From positions 1 to 56,404 of the forward strand of contig JAUSAX010000082.1 in assembly GCA_030652315.1 (NCBI GenBank): DNA of 56,404 bases, given 5' to 3'. Origin of the DNA: Afipia sp. Its GTDB lineage: Bacteria; Pseudomonadota; Alphaproteobacteria; Rhizobiales; Xanthobacteraceae. This document shows, piece after piece, positions 1 to 9,404 of the stretch. Numbering within the stretch: position 1 is the first letter of the stretch; every line of letters starts with the position of its first letter. The notes beneath the pieces were generated by a model, which saw nothing but the letters and a program-made list of their open reading frames with translations, searched no databases and was not told the DNA's origin. Made by a program: the position numbers and the translations under genes.

Positions 1-1425
1 CAATGATTTCGCGGCGTTAAGTGCATCCATCTTAGCGGCATGCCGCCCTGCCCGCTCCGCGCCAACGCAGCCGAGCGCGATACCCCGGTCGGTCAGGCGC
101 TGATCGGCGTTGTCCGCACGCAAGGTCAGGCGATACTCGGCCCGTGACGTAAACATCCGATAGGGTTCGGTAATGCCGCGCGAGGTCAGATCGTCGATCA
201 TCACCCCGAGATAACCGTCGGCACGGTCGAACACGGCCGGCGCGCCGCCCCCGGCCAGAATCGCGGCATTCAACCCCGCGACCAGTCCCTGCGCTCCGGC
301 CTCTTCATAGCCGGTGGTGCCATTGATCTGCCCGGCCAGGAAAAGTCCCGGCACCCGGCGGGTTTGCAGGGTCGGCTCCAGTTCGCGCGGATCAACGTGA
401 TCGTATTCGATGGCATAGCCCGGACGGACCATTTTCACGCGTTCGAGGCCCGGAATGCTGGCCAGAATGGCCTGCTGGACCTCCTCCGGCAGCGAAGTGG
501 AGATGCCGTTGGGGTAGACCGTGGTGTCGTCGAGCCCTTCGGGCTCCAGAAAGATCTGATGGCCGTCGCGGTCGCCGAACCGGACGATCTTGTCCTCAAT
601 CGACGGGCAATAGCGCGGCCCGGAGCTTTTGATCTGGCCGGAATACATCGGCGAGCGATGGACATTGGCCCGGATGACGTCGTGGGTCGCGTTGGTGGTC
701 CGGGTGATGCCGCATTCGATCTGTGGGGTCGTGATCCGGTCGGTCAGCACCGAAAATGGCTCGATCGGGTCGTCACCGGGCTGCATTTCGACCGCAGACC
801 AGTCGATGGTCGACCCATCGAGCCGCGGCGGTGTCCCGGTCTTGAGGCGGCCCAGCGTAAAGCCGGCGCGCTCGAAAGACTTCGAAAGACCCATTGCTGG
901 AGCCTCTCCGACCCGTCCCGCCGGCCAGTTCTTTTCACCAAGGTGGATCAGGCCGCGCAAAAAGGTCCCGGTGGTTACAACCACGGCGCCAACGGCGAAT
1001 TCCCGGCCATCGCCCAGACGAATCCCGCAAATCCGGCCGTCAGAGAGCAAAAGCTCATCCGCCTCGCCCTCGATCACGGTCAGGTTGGGGGTTTCCCGGA
1101 TTTCAGCCTGCATCGCGGCCGCATAGAGCTTGCGGTCGATCTGGGCGCGGGGGCCCCGCACTGCGGGGCCCTTGCGGCGGTTCAGAACACGGAACTGGAT
1201 GCCGCCGCGATCGGCGATCCGGCCCATCAAGCCGTCCAGAGCATCGATTTCGCGGACCAGATGGCCCTTCCCGAGCCCCCCAATGGCTGGATTGCAGGAC
1301 ATCGCGCCAACGGTTGCAAATTGATGGGTGACCAGTGCTGTTTTCGCGCCCATACGCGCCGACGCCGCCGCCGCTTCGCAGCCGGCGTGGCCTCCCCCGA
1401 TTACAATGACGTCGAATGTCTGCAT
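1..1425 (-). CDS. mnmG: tRNA uridine-5-carboxymethylaminomethyl synthesis enzyme MnmG (GidA), C-terminus outside window
   Basis: FAD-dependent subunit of the MnmEG complex that modifies U34 of several tRNAs. The minus-strand frame opens at an ATG at 1425 with a Rossmann FAD fold ([12 protein letters not shown], residues 8-19), then the family segments [28 protein letters not shown] and FTSRAEYRL. About 475 codons are present, and the C-terminal helical domain runs past position 1. The gene lies downstream of mnmE on the same strand, with two parS sites between them. That is the usual gidA-side arrangement near alphaproteobacterial origins, and gidB-parA-parB would be expected beyond the window edge. 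Identification is firm; only the end is missing. Confidence 0.97.
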   Translation of the reverse strand, partial: MQTFDVIVIGGGHAGCEAAAASARMGAKTALVTHQFATVGAMSCNPAIGGLGKGHLVREIDALDGLMGRIADRGGIQFRVLNRRKGPAVRGPRAQIDRKLYAAAMQAEIRETPNLTVIEGEADELLLSDGRICGIRLGDGREFAVGAVVVTTGTFLRGLIHLGEKNWPAGRVGEAPAMGLSKSFERAGFTLGRLKTGTPPRLDGSTIDWSAVEMQPGDDPIEPFSVLTDRITTPQIECGITRTTNATHDVIRANVHRSPMYSGQIKSSGPRYCPSIEDKIVRFGDRDGHQIFLEPEGLDDTTVYPNGISTSLPEEVQQAILASIPGLERVKMVRPGYAIEYDHVDPRELEPTLQTRRVPGLFLAGQINGTTGYEEAGAQGLVAGLNAAILAGGGAPAVFDRADGYLGVMIDDLTSRGITEPYRMFTSRAEYRLTLRADNADQRLTDRGIALGCVGAERAGRHAAKMDALNAAKSL

Positions 1426-1480
1426 CGGCAGACTTCTATCGCTTTGGTACGAAAGCTGAAAGACGGAAATGCGTTCCGGA

Positions 1481-1496
1481 TGTTTCACGTGAAACA
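1481..1496. promoter_or_regulatory. parS: parS site 1 (ParB-binding centromere sequence)
   Basis: TGTTTCACGTGAAACA is a perfect 16-bp palindrome identical to the consensus chromosomal parS. It lies between mnmE and mnmG, the classical origin-proximal position. ParB nucleates here to load SMC/condensin and segregate the origin. Confidence 0.95.
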
Positions 1497-1512
1497 AACG
1501 CCAGATGGAACT

Positions 1513-1528
1513 TGTTTCACGTGAAACA
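1513..1528. promoter_or_regulatory. parS: parS site 2 (ParB-binding centromere sequence)
   Basis: Second perfect copy of the 16-bp parS palindrome. Its centre is 32 bp from that of the first copy, about three helical turns, so both sites face the same side of the DNA. Confidence 0.95.
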
Positions 1529-1532
1529 GGGT

Positions 1533-1566
1533 CATTGGCCTACCTGGAACCTGCTGGAGGCCAATG
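1533..1566 (-). terminator. Inverted repeat after mnmE (possible weak terminator)
   Basis: CATTGGCC (1533-1540) pairs with GGCCAATG (1559-1566) around an 18-nt loop, just past the mnmE stop on the minus strand. There is no T-tract, so intrinsic termination is doubtful. It could instead be part of the parS neighbourhood. Confidence 0.3.
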
Positions 1567-1580
1567 GCCTACTTTCCAGC

Positions 1581-2915
1581 CTACTTGCCGATGCAGAACT
1601 CGCGGAAAATGACGTCGAGAATGTCTTCGACATCCACCCGGCCGGTCAACCGGCCTAATGAATGAATCGCGATTCGTAGCTCTTCCGCCAGAAGTTCATC
1701 GCCCTTGTCAGCTGAGCGCCCTGCCCGTTCCAGCGCCGCGACGGTCTCCCGCAACAAGGTCCGGTGCCGGGCGCGGCTGACCAGCGCCATTTCGCCCGAC
1801 CCGAAATAATCCCGGGCGTAGGTCACCAGCGCTGCCACCAGATCGGAGACCCCGTCACCGCGTGACGCAGAGATATCGAACTGCGCCCTCGCCGCGCCGT
1901 CGCCATTGCCGCCGGCCAGATCGACCTTGTTGCGCACGATCCAGACCGGCGCGTGATCGCCTTCGCTTTTAGGCGGCAGCGCGCTGTTGTCGTTCGCATC
2001 GACAAGCCACAGCACCAGGTCGGACGTGCGCGCACGGTCGCGCGCGCGGCGCACACCTTCCTGCTCGACCGGATCGTGGGTATCGCGCACGCCCGCGGTA
2101 TCGATCAGCGTCACCGGATAACCGTCGAGATCGAGATGCACTTCGATGACGTCGCGCGTGGTGCCCGCATGCGGCGACACAATCGCAGCCTCGCGCCGCG
2201 CCAGGCGATTGAGCAACGTCGACTTGCCGGCATTCGGCGGACCGGCAATCGCAACCGTGAGGCCTTCGCGCAAACGTTCACTTTGTGCCGATAAGCCAAG
2301 GGTTTCTTCGATTTCAGATTTCAGCGTCGCGATCTTGCGCAGCGCCGGTGCAACCAATTCTGTCGAGACATCGCCCTCGTCCGAAAAATCGATGCCGGCT
2401 TCGATCAGTGCTGATGCTTCGATGATCTGCTGCCGCCAACTCTCGGCTTTGGCACCGAGCAATCCTTTCAGATGCCGCAACGCCTGGCGGCGTTGACGGT
2501 CGGTGTCGGCATGAATCAGATCGTCGAGACCTTCGGCTTCGGTGAGATCGAGTTTGCCGTTTTCGAACGCGCGGCGCGTGAACTCACCCGGCTCTGCCTG
2601 ACGCAAGCCGTCGATCGCACCGAGCGCATCGAACATCGCTGCGATGACCGCGCGGCCGCCATGAACATGAAATTCCGCGACGTCTTCGCCGGTGGCGCTG
2701 TGCGGCGCCGGAAACCAGAGCGTCACTGATTCGTCGAGCGCACTGCCGTCGAGATCCCGCAGGGTCGCAAATTGGGCGAGACGAGGCGCGGGCAATTTTC
2801 CGCAAAGCCGCTCGACCGCTAACCGGGTTTGCGGGCCGGACACCCGGATGATGGCAATGGCTGACGGGGCGCGGCCGGACGACAAGGCGAAAATAGTCTG
2901 ATCGGGTGAATGCAT
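1581..2915 (-). CDS. mnmE: tRNA modification GTPase MnmE (TrmE)
   Basis: Potassium-activated GTPase partner of MnmG in tRNA wobble-uridine modification. The 444 residues match the family length. An N-terminal formyl-THF-binding domain spans roughly residues 1-120. The G domain is inserted in the helical region, with G1 GPPNAGKS (225-232), G2 GTTRD (251-255), G3 DTAG (272-275) and G4 NKVD. The C-terminus is the invariant CIGK carrying the catalytic Cys. It is transcribed toward mnmG. Its own upstream region (2916-3132) holds palindromes that may be regulatory. Confidence 0.98.
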   Translation of the reverse strand: MHSPDQTIFALSSGRAPSAIAIIRVSGPQTRLAVERLCGKLPAPRLAQFATLRDLDGSALDESVTLWFPAPHSATGEDVAEFHVHGGRAVIAAMFDALGAIDGLRQAEPGEFTRRAFENGKLDLTEAEGLDDLIHADTDRQRRQALRHLKGLLGAKAESWRQQIIEASALIEAGIDFSDEGDVSTELVAPALRKIATLKSEIEETLGLSAQSERLREGLTVAIAGPPNAGKSTLLNRLARREAAIVSPHAGTTRDVIEVHLDLDGYPVTLIDTAGVRDTHDPVEQEGVRRARDRARTSDLVLWLVDANDNSALPPKSEGDHAPVWIVRNKVDLAGGNGDGAARAQFDISASRGDGVSDLVAALVTYARDYFGSGEMALVSRARHRTLLRETVAALERAGRSADKGDELLAEELRIAIHSLGRLTGRVDVEDILDVIFREFCIGK

Positions 2916-2960
2916 GGCCTATTTGTCGGACACATGCAGGGCAGGCAATGAAAATTCCTG

Positions 2961-2974
2961 GAGATCGCGATCTC
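2961..2974. promoter_or_regulatory. Perfect 14-bp palindrome upstream of mnmE
   Basis: GAGATCGCGATCTC is a perfect palindrome 46-59 bp upstream of the mnmE start. A possible operator, but no known regulator matches it. Confidence 0.3.
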
Positions 2975-2989
2975 GCGTTATGTTGCGTT

Positions 2990-3030
2990 GCAATATACTA
3001 CGGTTTGATGCGCAATACCCGCTATATTGC
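2990..3030. repeat. AT-rich inverted repeat in the mnmE upstream region
   Basis: GCAATATA (2990-2997) and TATATTGC (3023-3030) form an 8-bp inverted repeat in an AT-rich patch. Three degenerate copies of a TTGCG..GC.CAATA motif occur here at roughly 20-25 bp intervals. Function unknown. Confidence 0.4.
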
Positions 3031-3076
3031 GATGCACAATACAAAAACCTCAACTGATTTCGCAGTCACCAAAGAA

Positions 3077-3101
3077 AATGCCCGGCGCGAGGCCGGGCAT
3101 T
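3077..3101 (-). terminator. Rho-independent terminator of rho
   Basis: AATGCCCGGC (3077-3086) pairs perfectly with GCCGGGCATT (3092-3101) across a 5-nt loop. On the minus strand the stem is followed by TTTCTTTG, a T-rich tail, about 30 nt past the rho stop. Confidence 0.85.
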
Positions 3102-3132
3102 GAAACGAGCTGACGCCTGTCAGACGATCACA

Positions 3133-4398
<1,266 letters not shown>

Positions 4399-4399
4399 T

Positions 4400-4455
4400 G
4401 GGGTTGTCCTGTGGAGCGTGTGGAGAAAAGAGAGGGGAGGGGAGCGGAAGGTTCA
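4400..4455 (-). promoter_or_regulatory. Pyrimidine-rich rho leader (possible autoregulatory rut region)
   Basis: Read on the minus strand, the 55 nt before the rho ATG are almost free of G and rich in C and U (runs such as CTCCCCTCCCCTCTC). This is the composition Rho prefers. Known rho genes autoregulate by early termination in the leader, so this is a reasonable candidate site. The composition is seen directly; the function is inferred. Confidence 0.5.
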
Positions 4456-4608
4456 GTCTGCTGACAACATACGGACTACAAAAGTGATCAGAAGTCCGCA
4501 GGTCTTGAGCGAGGAAGGTGCCGGGAGGCTTCGAACCTGATGTGGCGGCCGATCCAACAATGAGACCGGGACTCAACCACATCCGCCTGCGTTCGGTGGG
4601 ATCACGGA

Positions 4609-4637
4609 TATATAGAAAATCGTCCGGCTCCACGCAA
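4609..4637 (-). promoter_or_regulatory. Sigma-70-type promoter of rho
   Basis: On the minus strand TTGCGT (4637-4632) and TATATA (4614-4609) are separated by exactly 17 nt. This is a good housekeeping promoter about 200 nt upstream of the rho ATG. It implies a long leader and independence from hemJ. Confidence 0.6.
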
Positions 4638-4673
4638 GGCGATCATTGACGCAGAGCCTTGGGGTTTGCCGGT

Positions 4674-5096
4674 CTAGAACGGCTTGACGATCACCAAAAT
4701 CACGATAGCGATCATCAAGACAGTTGGTACCTCATTGATAATACGATAGAATTTCTGACTTCTGGTGTTCGCATCGTTAGCGAAATCCCGCACCCGGGCG
4801 CTGAAAAAGCCGTGGACCCCCGACAGAATCAGCACCAGCGCGAATTTCGCGTGAAACCAGCCGGAAACGTACCAGCCGCCCTGCCAGGCCAGCCATAAAC
4901 CAGCCAGCCAGGTCACGATCATCGCCGGATCGATGATCGCCTTGAGCAGCCGGCGTTCCATCACCTTGAAGGTCTCGGATTGTTTCGAGCCAACCTCGGC
5001 ATCGCAGTGGTAGACGAACAATCGCGGCAGATAGAGCATGCCGGCCATCCACGAGATGACCGCGATCACATGCAGCGCCTTGATCCATTCGTACAT
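4674..5096 (-). CDS. hemJ: Protoporphyrinogen IX oxidase HemJ (UPF0093)
   Basis: Membrane enzyme that oxidises protoporphyrinogen IX to protoporphyrin IX in haem synthesis. The 140 residues form about four hydrophobic helices. It opens with MYEWIKALHVIAVISWMAGM, which carries the conserved His9, and continues with the family segment LPRLFVYH. The charged ERRLLKAI stretch and the C-terminal helix (MIAIVILVIVKPF) also fit. It sits between rho and the putative oriC. In several relatives hemE lies beside it; no hemE is present here. Confidence 0.93.
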   Translation of the reverse strand: MYEWIKALHVIAVISWMAGMLYLPRLFVYHCDAEVGSKQSETFKVMERRLLKAIIDPAMIVTWLAGLWLAWQGGWYVSGWFHAKFALVLILSGVHGFFSARVRDFANDANTRSQKFYRIINEVPTVLMIAIVILVIVKPF

Positions 5097-5640
5097 GGGA
5101 ATAATCTTTAATTGCCAATTCTTGAACTGCTAAGCCAATCGATGTTTCAAGGTTGGCGATTGTCGCTTGGCGCTTGAAGACAGGAACTAACCGTTGCTCG
5201 GGGTGTTGAGCAACATCGCTAGATGACGCGAGAAGAGGTCTTCCCGCAAGCACGACTTCCTTAAAGAATCCTTTTTAGATTCTTAGTTTGAGTCAGTGTA
5301 ACGGTGATTAGCGCTCGCGCATTTCTCTCCCGCATTTATCCAATGCTCGTCCACATGCCGCCGGTTTATGCCCGGTGTTCGATCAGACGAGTACGGCAGG
5401 AAATAAGCGGATGGTTTCAAGCGCTTGAGTGCTACGGACATGGCATTATCCCAAGACAAATCCACACAACCCCGCTACCATCCCGGCAAAGGTTAGATTT
5501 CATCCCGAAATCAGTGCTGTGAATGAAAGAGCGGGTTATCCCGGGCGGTGCCGTCCATCGCCGGATTGAGGCCAGGATGCCCACAGTGATTCACAGCTAT
5601 TCACAGTCGCCGGATTGAGCGGAAACGGATTCGAGACGCC
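5097..5640. other. oriC: Putative chromosomal replication origin (oriC) region, non-coding
   Basis: No credible gene occupies these 544 bp between hemJ and the DUF299 gene, the flank used by known alphaproteobacterial origins. It contains DnaA-box-like nonamers related to TTATNCACA: TTATCCAAT (5336), TCGTCCACA (5347), TTATCCCAA (5446), AAATCCACA (5458), TTATCCCGG (5536), a reverse TGTGAATGA (5518), TGATTCACA (5587) and CTATTCACA (5597). Three GANTC (CcrM) sites lie at 5266, 5278 and 5290, in an AT-rich patch with an AAGAATC/GATTCTT hairpin (5264-5284). A second hairpin, GTTGCTC/GAGCAAC, is at 5193-5214. None of the boxes is perfect, so position is the stronger argument. Confidence 0.55.
5582..5606. 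repeat. Three CACAG motifs with exact 10-bp period (putative DnaA-box array)
   Basis: CACAG begins at 5582, 5592 and 5602, each preceded by a GCC, ATT or ATT triplet, so the motif faces the same side of the helix three times. The array ends 34 bp before the DUF299 gene. It resembles clustered weak DnaA boxes. Confidence 0.5.
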
Positions 5641-6483
5641 ATGGCGACCACCTCCGGCAGTTATTTTCACCTCCACATGATTTCCGATTCGACCGGTGAA
5701 ACACTGATCACTGTCGCGCGCGCAGTGGCTGCGCAGTACTCCAACGTGTCGCCGGTGGAGCATGTCTATCCGCTGGTCCGCAGCCAGAAGCAGCTTGATC
5801 GCGTGCTGGCGGAGATCGAGGAGGCGCCGGGGATTGTGCTGTTCACGCTTCTGGAGAAAGATCTGGTCGAGCGGCTCGAGGCGAAGTGCCAGGAAATCAA
5901 TATTCCGAGCCTCTCGATCATTGGTCCGGTGATGCAGTTGTTTCAGGCCTACCTCGGCACGGAGACCTCGCGCCGCGTCGGTGCGCAGCACACACTCAAC
6001 GCGGAGTATTTCAAGCGCATCGATGCGTTGAACTATTCGATGATGCATGATGATGGCCAGCACGTCGAAGGCCTCGAAGAAGCCGATGTGGTTCTTGTCG
6101 GCGTTTCGCGGACATCGAAGACACCGACCTCGATCTATCTCGCCAATCGCGGGGTCCGCACCGCGAACGTACCGCTGGTGCCGGGAATTCCAATTCCGCA
6201 TCAACTGGAAACATTGAAGAAGCCGCTGGTGGTCAGCCTTCATGCCACGCCCGAGCGATTGATCCAGGTCAGGCAGAATCGCCTGCTCGGCATCGGCAGG
6301 ACCGGCGACGATTCCTACATCGATCGGCAGACGGTGGCCGAGGAAGTTGCTTTCGCGCGCAAGCTGAGTGTGAAGTTCGACTGGGCGCTGCTCGATGTCA
6401 CGCGCCGGTCGATTGAGGAAACCGCGGCGGCTATCATGAAGTTGTACGCCGATCGTCAGCGCCAGAAGGCGCCGGAAACGTGA
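5641..6483 (+). CDS. ppsR: DUF299 bifunctional kinase/pyrophosphorylase (PEP synthase / pyruvate phosphate dikinase regulatory protein)
   Basis: Regulates PEP synthase or pyruvate phosphate dikinase by ADP-dependent phosphorylation and phosphate-dependent dephosphorylation of a threonine. The 280-residue protein shows the family start ([13 protein letters not shown], 9-21) and the P-loop-like [11 protein letters not shown] (154-164). The symbol means the PEP-synthase regulator, not the photosynthesis repressor of the same name. It is the first gene to the right of the putative oriC and is coupled to maf by a GTGA overlap. Its homologue flanks the origins of Caulobacter and Rickettsia. Confidence 0.95.
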   Translation: MATTSGSYFHLHMISDSTGETLITVARAVAAQYSNVSPVEHVYPLVRSQKQLDRVLAEIEEAPGIVLFTLLEKDLVERLEAKCQEINIPSLSIIGPVMQLFQAYLGTETSRRVGAQHTLNAEYFKRIDALNYSMMHDDGQHVEGLEEADVVLVGVSRTSKTPTSIYLANRGVRTANVPLVPGIPIPHQLETLKKPLVVSLHATPERLIQVRQNRLLGIGRTGDDSYIDRQTVAEEVAFARKLSVKFDWALLDVTRRSIEETAAAIMKLYADRQRQKAPET

Positions 6484-7088
6484 CTGTCTGGCGCGAACGG
6501 CAATCCTTGATTCTTGCATCGCAAAGCGCTGTGAGAAAAAGCCTGCTCGTGAATGCGGGGATCGCGGTCGAGACCGTTCCTGCCGATATCGATGAACGCA
6601 CGATCCAGCAGACCTCCGGATTGAAAGATCCGGGCGAGATCGCAGCCCTTCTCGCTTGCGAGAAAGCGACATTCATCTCTGCGAAATACCCTGACCGCTA
6701 CATCGTCGGCGCCGACCAGACGCTGGCGCTCGGCGAGCAGCTTTTCAGCAAGCCTGCGAATCGCGCTGCCGCAGCAGCACAAATCACGGCATTGTCCGGC
6801 CGGACTCATGCATTGCACAGCGGGGTCAGCGTCGTGAAAGATGGTGCGATCCTGTTTTCCCACGTCAGTGTTGCGCGGATGACGATGCGCGCGCTCACCG
6901 GCAGCGAGATTGCCGCCTATGTCGATGAGGCGGGCGACGCCGTCACTGCAAGCGTCGGCGCCTATCAACTGGAGCGCGCAGGCGTGCATTTGTTCGAGCG
7001 CATCGAAGGCGATCATTTTACGATTCTGGGATTGCCGCTGCTGCCGTTGCTTGCTTTTCTGCGCAGCCGGAATCTGCTGGCTGTATGA
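6480..7088 (+). CDS. maf: Maf-family nucleoside triphosphate pyrophosphatase
   Basis: Hydrolyses non-canonical or modified NTPs to limit their incorporation. The GTG start at 6480 overlaps the preceding stop (GTGA). The 202 residues have the usual Maf length and include VGADQTL (76-82) with the catalytic Asp79, and the C-terminal [16 protein letters not shown]. The N-terminal substrate motif reads SQSAVRK (14-20) rather than the common S-x-S-P-R-R, a small divergence that may affect specificity. The coaE ATG overlaps its stop, so ppsR-maf-coaE is translationally coupled. Confidence 0.93.
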   Translation: MTVWRERQSLILASQSAVRKSLLVNAGIAVETVPADIDERTIQQTSGLKDPGEIAALLACEKATFISAKYPDRYIVGADQTLALGEQLFSKPANRAAAAAQITALSGRTHALHSGVSVVKDGAILFSHVSVARMTMRALTGSEIAAYVDEAGDAVTASVGAYQLERAGVHLFERIEGDHFTILGLPLLPLLAFLRSRNLLAV

Positions 7089-7702
7089 CGAAAGATTTGC
7101 CGATGCTGTTGCTGGGTTTGACGGGTTCGATCGGAATGGGGAAATCGACCACCGCGAAGTTGTTTCAGGAGGCCGGGGTGCCGGTCTATGACGCCGATGC
7201 CACCGTTCATAAAGTTTATGAAGGCGAGGCCGTGGCGGCCGTCGAAGCGGCGTTTCCCGGCAGCACCGTGGACGGCAAGGTGGACCGGCAGAAACTGTCG
7301 GCCATGGTTGTGAACAATGCCGACGCCATGAAGCGGCTCGAGACCATCGTGCATCCGATGCTGCGCAGCCACCAGCTCAAGTTTCTCAGCGACGCGGAAG
7401 CATCCGGCGTGCCGGTAGCGGTGCTTGATGTGCCGTTGCTGTACGAGACCGGCGGCGAAAACCGGGTCGATGCGGTGGTGGTGGTAACGACAACGCCGGA
7501 GATCCAGCGCGAACGCATCCTGGCGCGGGACAACATGACGCCTGAGAAGCTGGATGCCATTCTGGCGCGCCAGTTGCCCGACGCGGAAAAGCGCAAACGC
7601 GCAGATTTTGTGGTGGACACCTCCCACGGTCTGGACCCGGTGCGTCAGGGGATCGGTGAAATCCTCCGCGAAGTCGTTAAAATGCCGAGGCGGCGCAACT
7701 GA
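7085..7702 (+). CDS. coaE: Dephospho-CoA kinase
   Basis: Phosphorylates the 3'-hydroxyl of dephospho-CoA in the last step of CoA synthesis. The 205 residues include P-loop [12 protein letters not shown] (11-22), [11 protein letters not shown] and the CoA-site segment [11 protein letters not shown]. The start overlaps the maf stop by ATGA. In many Rhizobiales aroE lies between maf and coaE; here the two genes overlap, so aroE is absent from this position. Confidence 0.97.
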   Translation: MTKDLPMLLLGLTGSIGMGKSTTAKLFQEAGVPVYDADATVHKVYEGEAVAAVEAAFPGSTVDGKVDRQKLSAMVVNNADAMKRLETIVHPMLRSHQLKFLSDAEASGVPVAVLDVPLLYETGGENRVDAVVVVTTTPEIQRERILARDNMTPEKLDAILARQLPDAEKRKRADFVVDTSHGLDPVRQGIGEILREVVKMPRRRN

Positions 7703-7712
7703 TTCGCGTGGC

Positions 7713-7757
7713 GCTTATCCCGCAAAAGTGGATCCCGGTTTTGCGGTCAGGATAAGC
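7713..7757. repeat. 45-bp palindromic repeat, GCWTGATCC-type family (copy 1)
   Basis: GCTTATCC and GGATAAGC ends enclose a symmetric core with CGCAAAAGTGG and CGGTTTTGCGG. Same length and layout as the copy at 18628-18672. It lies between coaE and dnaQ. Confidence 0.85.
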
Positions 7758-7784
7758 ACAAACTTTAATCGAGCCTCACACATT

Positions 7785-8480
7785 ATGCGCGAAATCGTTC
7801 TCGATACCGAAACCACAGGCCTCGATCCGCTGCGCGGCGATCGCCTGGTCGAGATCGGCTGCGTCGAGATGGTCAACCGGATGCCGACCGGGCAGACGTT
7901 TCACGTCTACCTCAATCCCGAACGCGACATGCCGCAGGAAGCATTCAATGTCCACGGCCTGTCGAGCGAGTTCCTTGCCGACAAGCCGCTGTTCGCCGCG
8001 GTGGCGGAAGATTTCCTGACCTTCATCGCGGACGCGCCGCTGGTCATTCACAATGCGTCGTTCGATATCGGCTTCATCAATGCCGAACTGACCAAGGTCT
8101 CGCGAGCGGCAATCCCGCGCGACCGTCTGGTCGATACGCTGACGCTGGCCCGGCGCAAGCATCCCGGCGTGTCGAACCGGCTCGACGATCTGTGCTCGCG
8201 CTACGCGATCGATAATTCCCGCCGCACCAAGCACGGCGCGCTGCTCGACGCGGAGCTGCTTGCGGAAGTCTATATCGATCTGATCGGCGCGCGGCAGTCG
8301 CAGCTCATTCTGTCCGAGACGCGTCAATCGTTCGGCGCCGGACAAGTCGATGCACCGCGCCGGCAGCGCGAGGTGCCGCTTGCGCCGCGCGTGACCGGGG
8401 CGGACACGGCCGCGCATGCCGCCTTCGTCGCGACGCTTGGCGGCACACCGATCTGGAACGAATTCTCGAAAGAAGATTAA
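7785..8480 (+). CDS. dnaQ: DNA polymerase III epsilon subunit (3'-5' proofreading exonuclease)
   Basis: Proofreading subunit of the replicase. I start at the ATG at 7785, because upstream in-frame sequence runs through a palindromic repeat and into coaE. The 231-residue product begins [15 protein letters not shown], so exonuclease motif I (Asp7, Glu9) is at the N-terminus as usual. Motif II is Asp94 (HNASFDIGF) and motif III has His150 and Asp155. The C-terminal tail is the likely polymerase-binding region. It converges on secB. Confidence 0.96.
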   Translation: MREIVLDTETTGLDPLRGDRLVEIGCVEMVNRMPTGQTFHVYLNPERDMPQEAFNVHGLSSEFLADKPLFAAVAEDFLTFIADAPLVIHNASFDIGFINAELTKVSRAAIPRDRLVDTLTLARRKHPGVSNRLDDLCSRYAIDNSRRTKHGALLDAELLAEVYIDLIGARQSQLILSETRQSFGAGQVDAPRRQREVPLAPRVTGADTAAHAAFVATLGGTPIWNEFSKED

Positions 8481-8517
8481 GCGAAGCGATTTCCGCCTCG
8501 CGCAGCGATAACCGAGC

Positions 8518-9000
8518 TCAGCTCGGCTTGCCCTGCTGCTGCTCGGCCTGACGCGCCATGTTCTGGCGATAGAGGCCGACGAAATCCACCGGATCGAGCA
8601 TCAGCGGCGGGAAGCCGCCGGCACGCACCGACGACGCCACGATCTCGCGGGCGAACGGGAACAACAGCCGCGGGCATTCGATCATGATGAACGGATGCAT
8701 GCTGTCCTGCGGCACGTTCTGAATGCGAAATACGCCGGCATAAATCAGTTCGAACGCAAACAGCACGAAATTGTCGTTCTCGGCCTTGCCCTCGATGGAC
8801 AGCGCGACCTCGAAGTCATTCTCGGCAACCGGAGTGGCGGTGACGTTGATCTGAATATTGATGGTGGGCTGCTTGTCCTGGTTGGCCAGCGACGCCGGGG
8901 AGTTCGGATTCTCGAACGAGAAATCCTTGATGTACTGCGCCAGAACGTTGAACTGGGGCGGAGCCGCGTTCTCGAGAGGTGCACCGTTGCCGTTGGTCAT
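8518..9000 (-). CDS. secB: Protein-export chaperone SecB
   Basis: Tetrameric chaperone that keeps presecretory proteins unfolded and delivers them to SecA. The 160 residues match the family: [16 protein letters not shown] near the N-terminus, an acidic beta-sheet centre, and [21 protein letters not shown] then [13 protein letters not shown] at the C-terminus. GGAG lies about 9 nt before the ATG. Convergent with dnaQ with only 37 bp between stops. secB after dnaQ is typical of this cluster. Confidence 0.98.
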   Translation of the reverse strand: MTNGNGAPLENAAPPQFNVLAQYIKDFSFENPNSPASLANQDKQPTINIQINVTATPVAENDFEVALSIEGKAENDNFVLFAFELIYAGVFRIQNVPQDSMHPFIMIECPRLLFPFAREIVASSVRAGGFPPLMLDPVDFVGLYRQNMARQAEQQQGKPS

Positions 9001-9404
9001 GAATATTCGCTCCGAGAATGTGGAAACGAGATCGCCCAGGGAGCGATCCGGTTGGGAACTGCCTGTGAAAAGGCATCCGTTGGCGGCGAAAGTCCGCGTC
9101 CGGACAGGACAGGCCCTTGTCGGGGCGAGTGGCTATCATAGCCTTGCCTCATTCGACAAGGACGATGGGCCCCATTCTGTGTGTTTCGGTTGGCCGTAAC
9201 CGCCGGATCGGGTAGAATTGCGCTAAATCGACGCTGTGAATGCCCTGAATCTCGTCTTAGGGCACCTCAAAGCGCGGCATATAGCGATGTTGGCTGGATC
9301 GGATTTCGTGCCTACATGTGACGGAACGAACGCCTCTGTGACCCCGTTTCAAACTGGGAAGCCGCGTGGGCGGCGTGCAGCACCGATCAGAAAGTGAATG
9401 CGAC
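9001..9404. other. Divergent intergenic region between secB and the Tim44-like gene
   Basis: About 400 bp without a credible gene. It must hold the promoters of secB (minus) and the Tim44-like operon (plus). I see a short inverted repeat, TGCCCT (9241-9246) and AGGGCA (9259-9264), and no clear promoter match. Confidence 0.5.

Noticed and set aside
364-1524. Long plus-strand frame opposite mnmG
   Set aside because: The opposite strand encodes a clear MnmG with conserved FAD motifs; the plus-strand frame reads into the parS sites and has low-complexity composition.
2906-3103. 65-codon plus-strand reading frame in the mnmE-rho gap
   Set aside because: No ribosome-binding site, reads across palindromes and the rho terminator hairpin, and no recognisable protein features.
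5536-6672. Long minus-strand frame opposite the DUF299 gene
   Set aside because: Antisense shadow of the DUF299 and maf genes, with Arg-rich random composition.
7713-7757. TTATCC motifs resembling DnaA boxes
   Set aside because: Both are the arms of a palindromic repeat and lie outside the oriC candidate.
8512-8526. CCGAGC-TCA-GCTCGG hairpin across the secB stop codon
   Set aside because: Too short (6 bp, 3-nt loop) and without a T-tract, so not convincing as a terminator.
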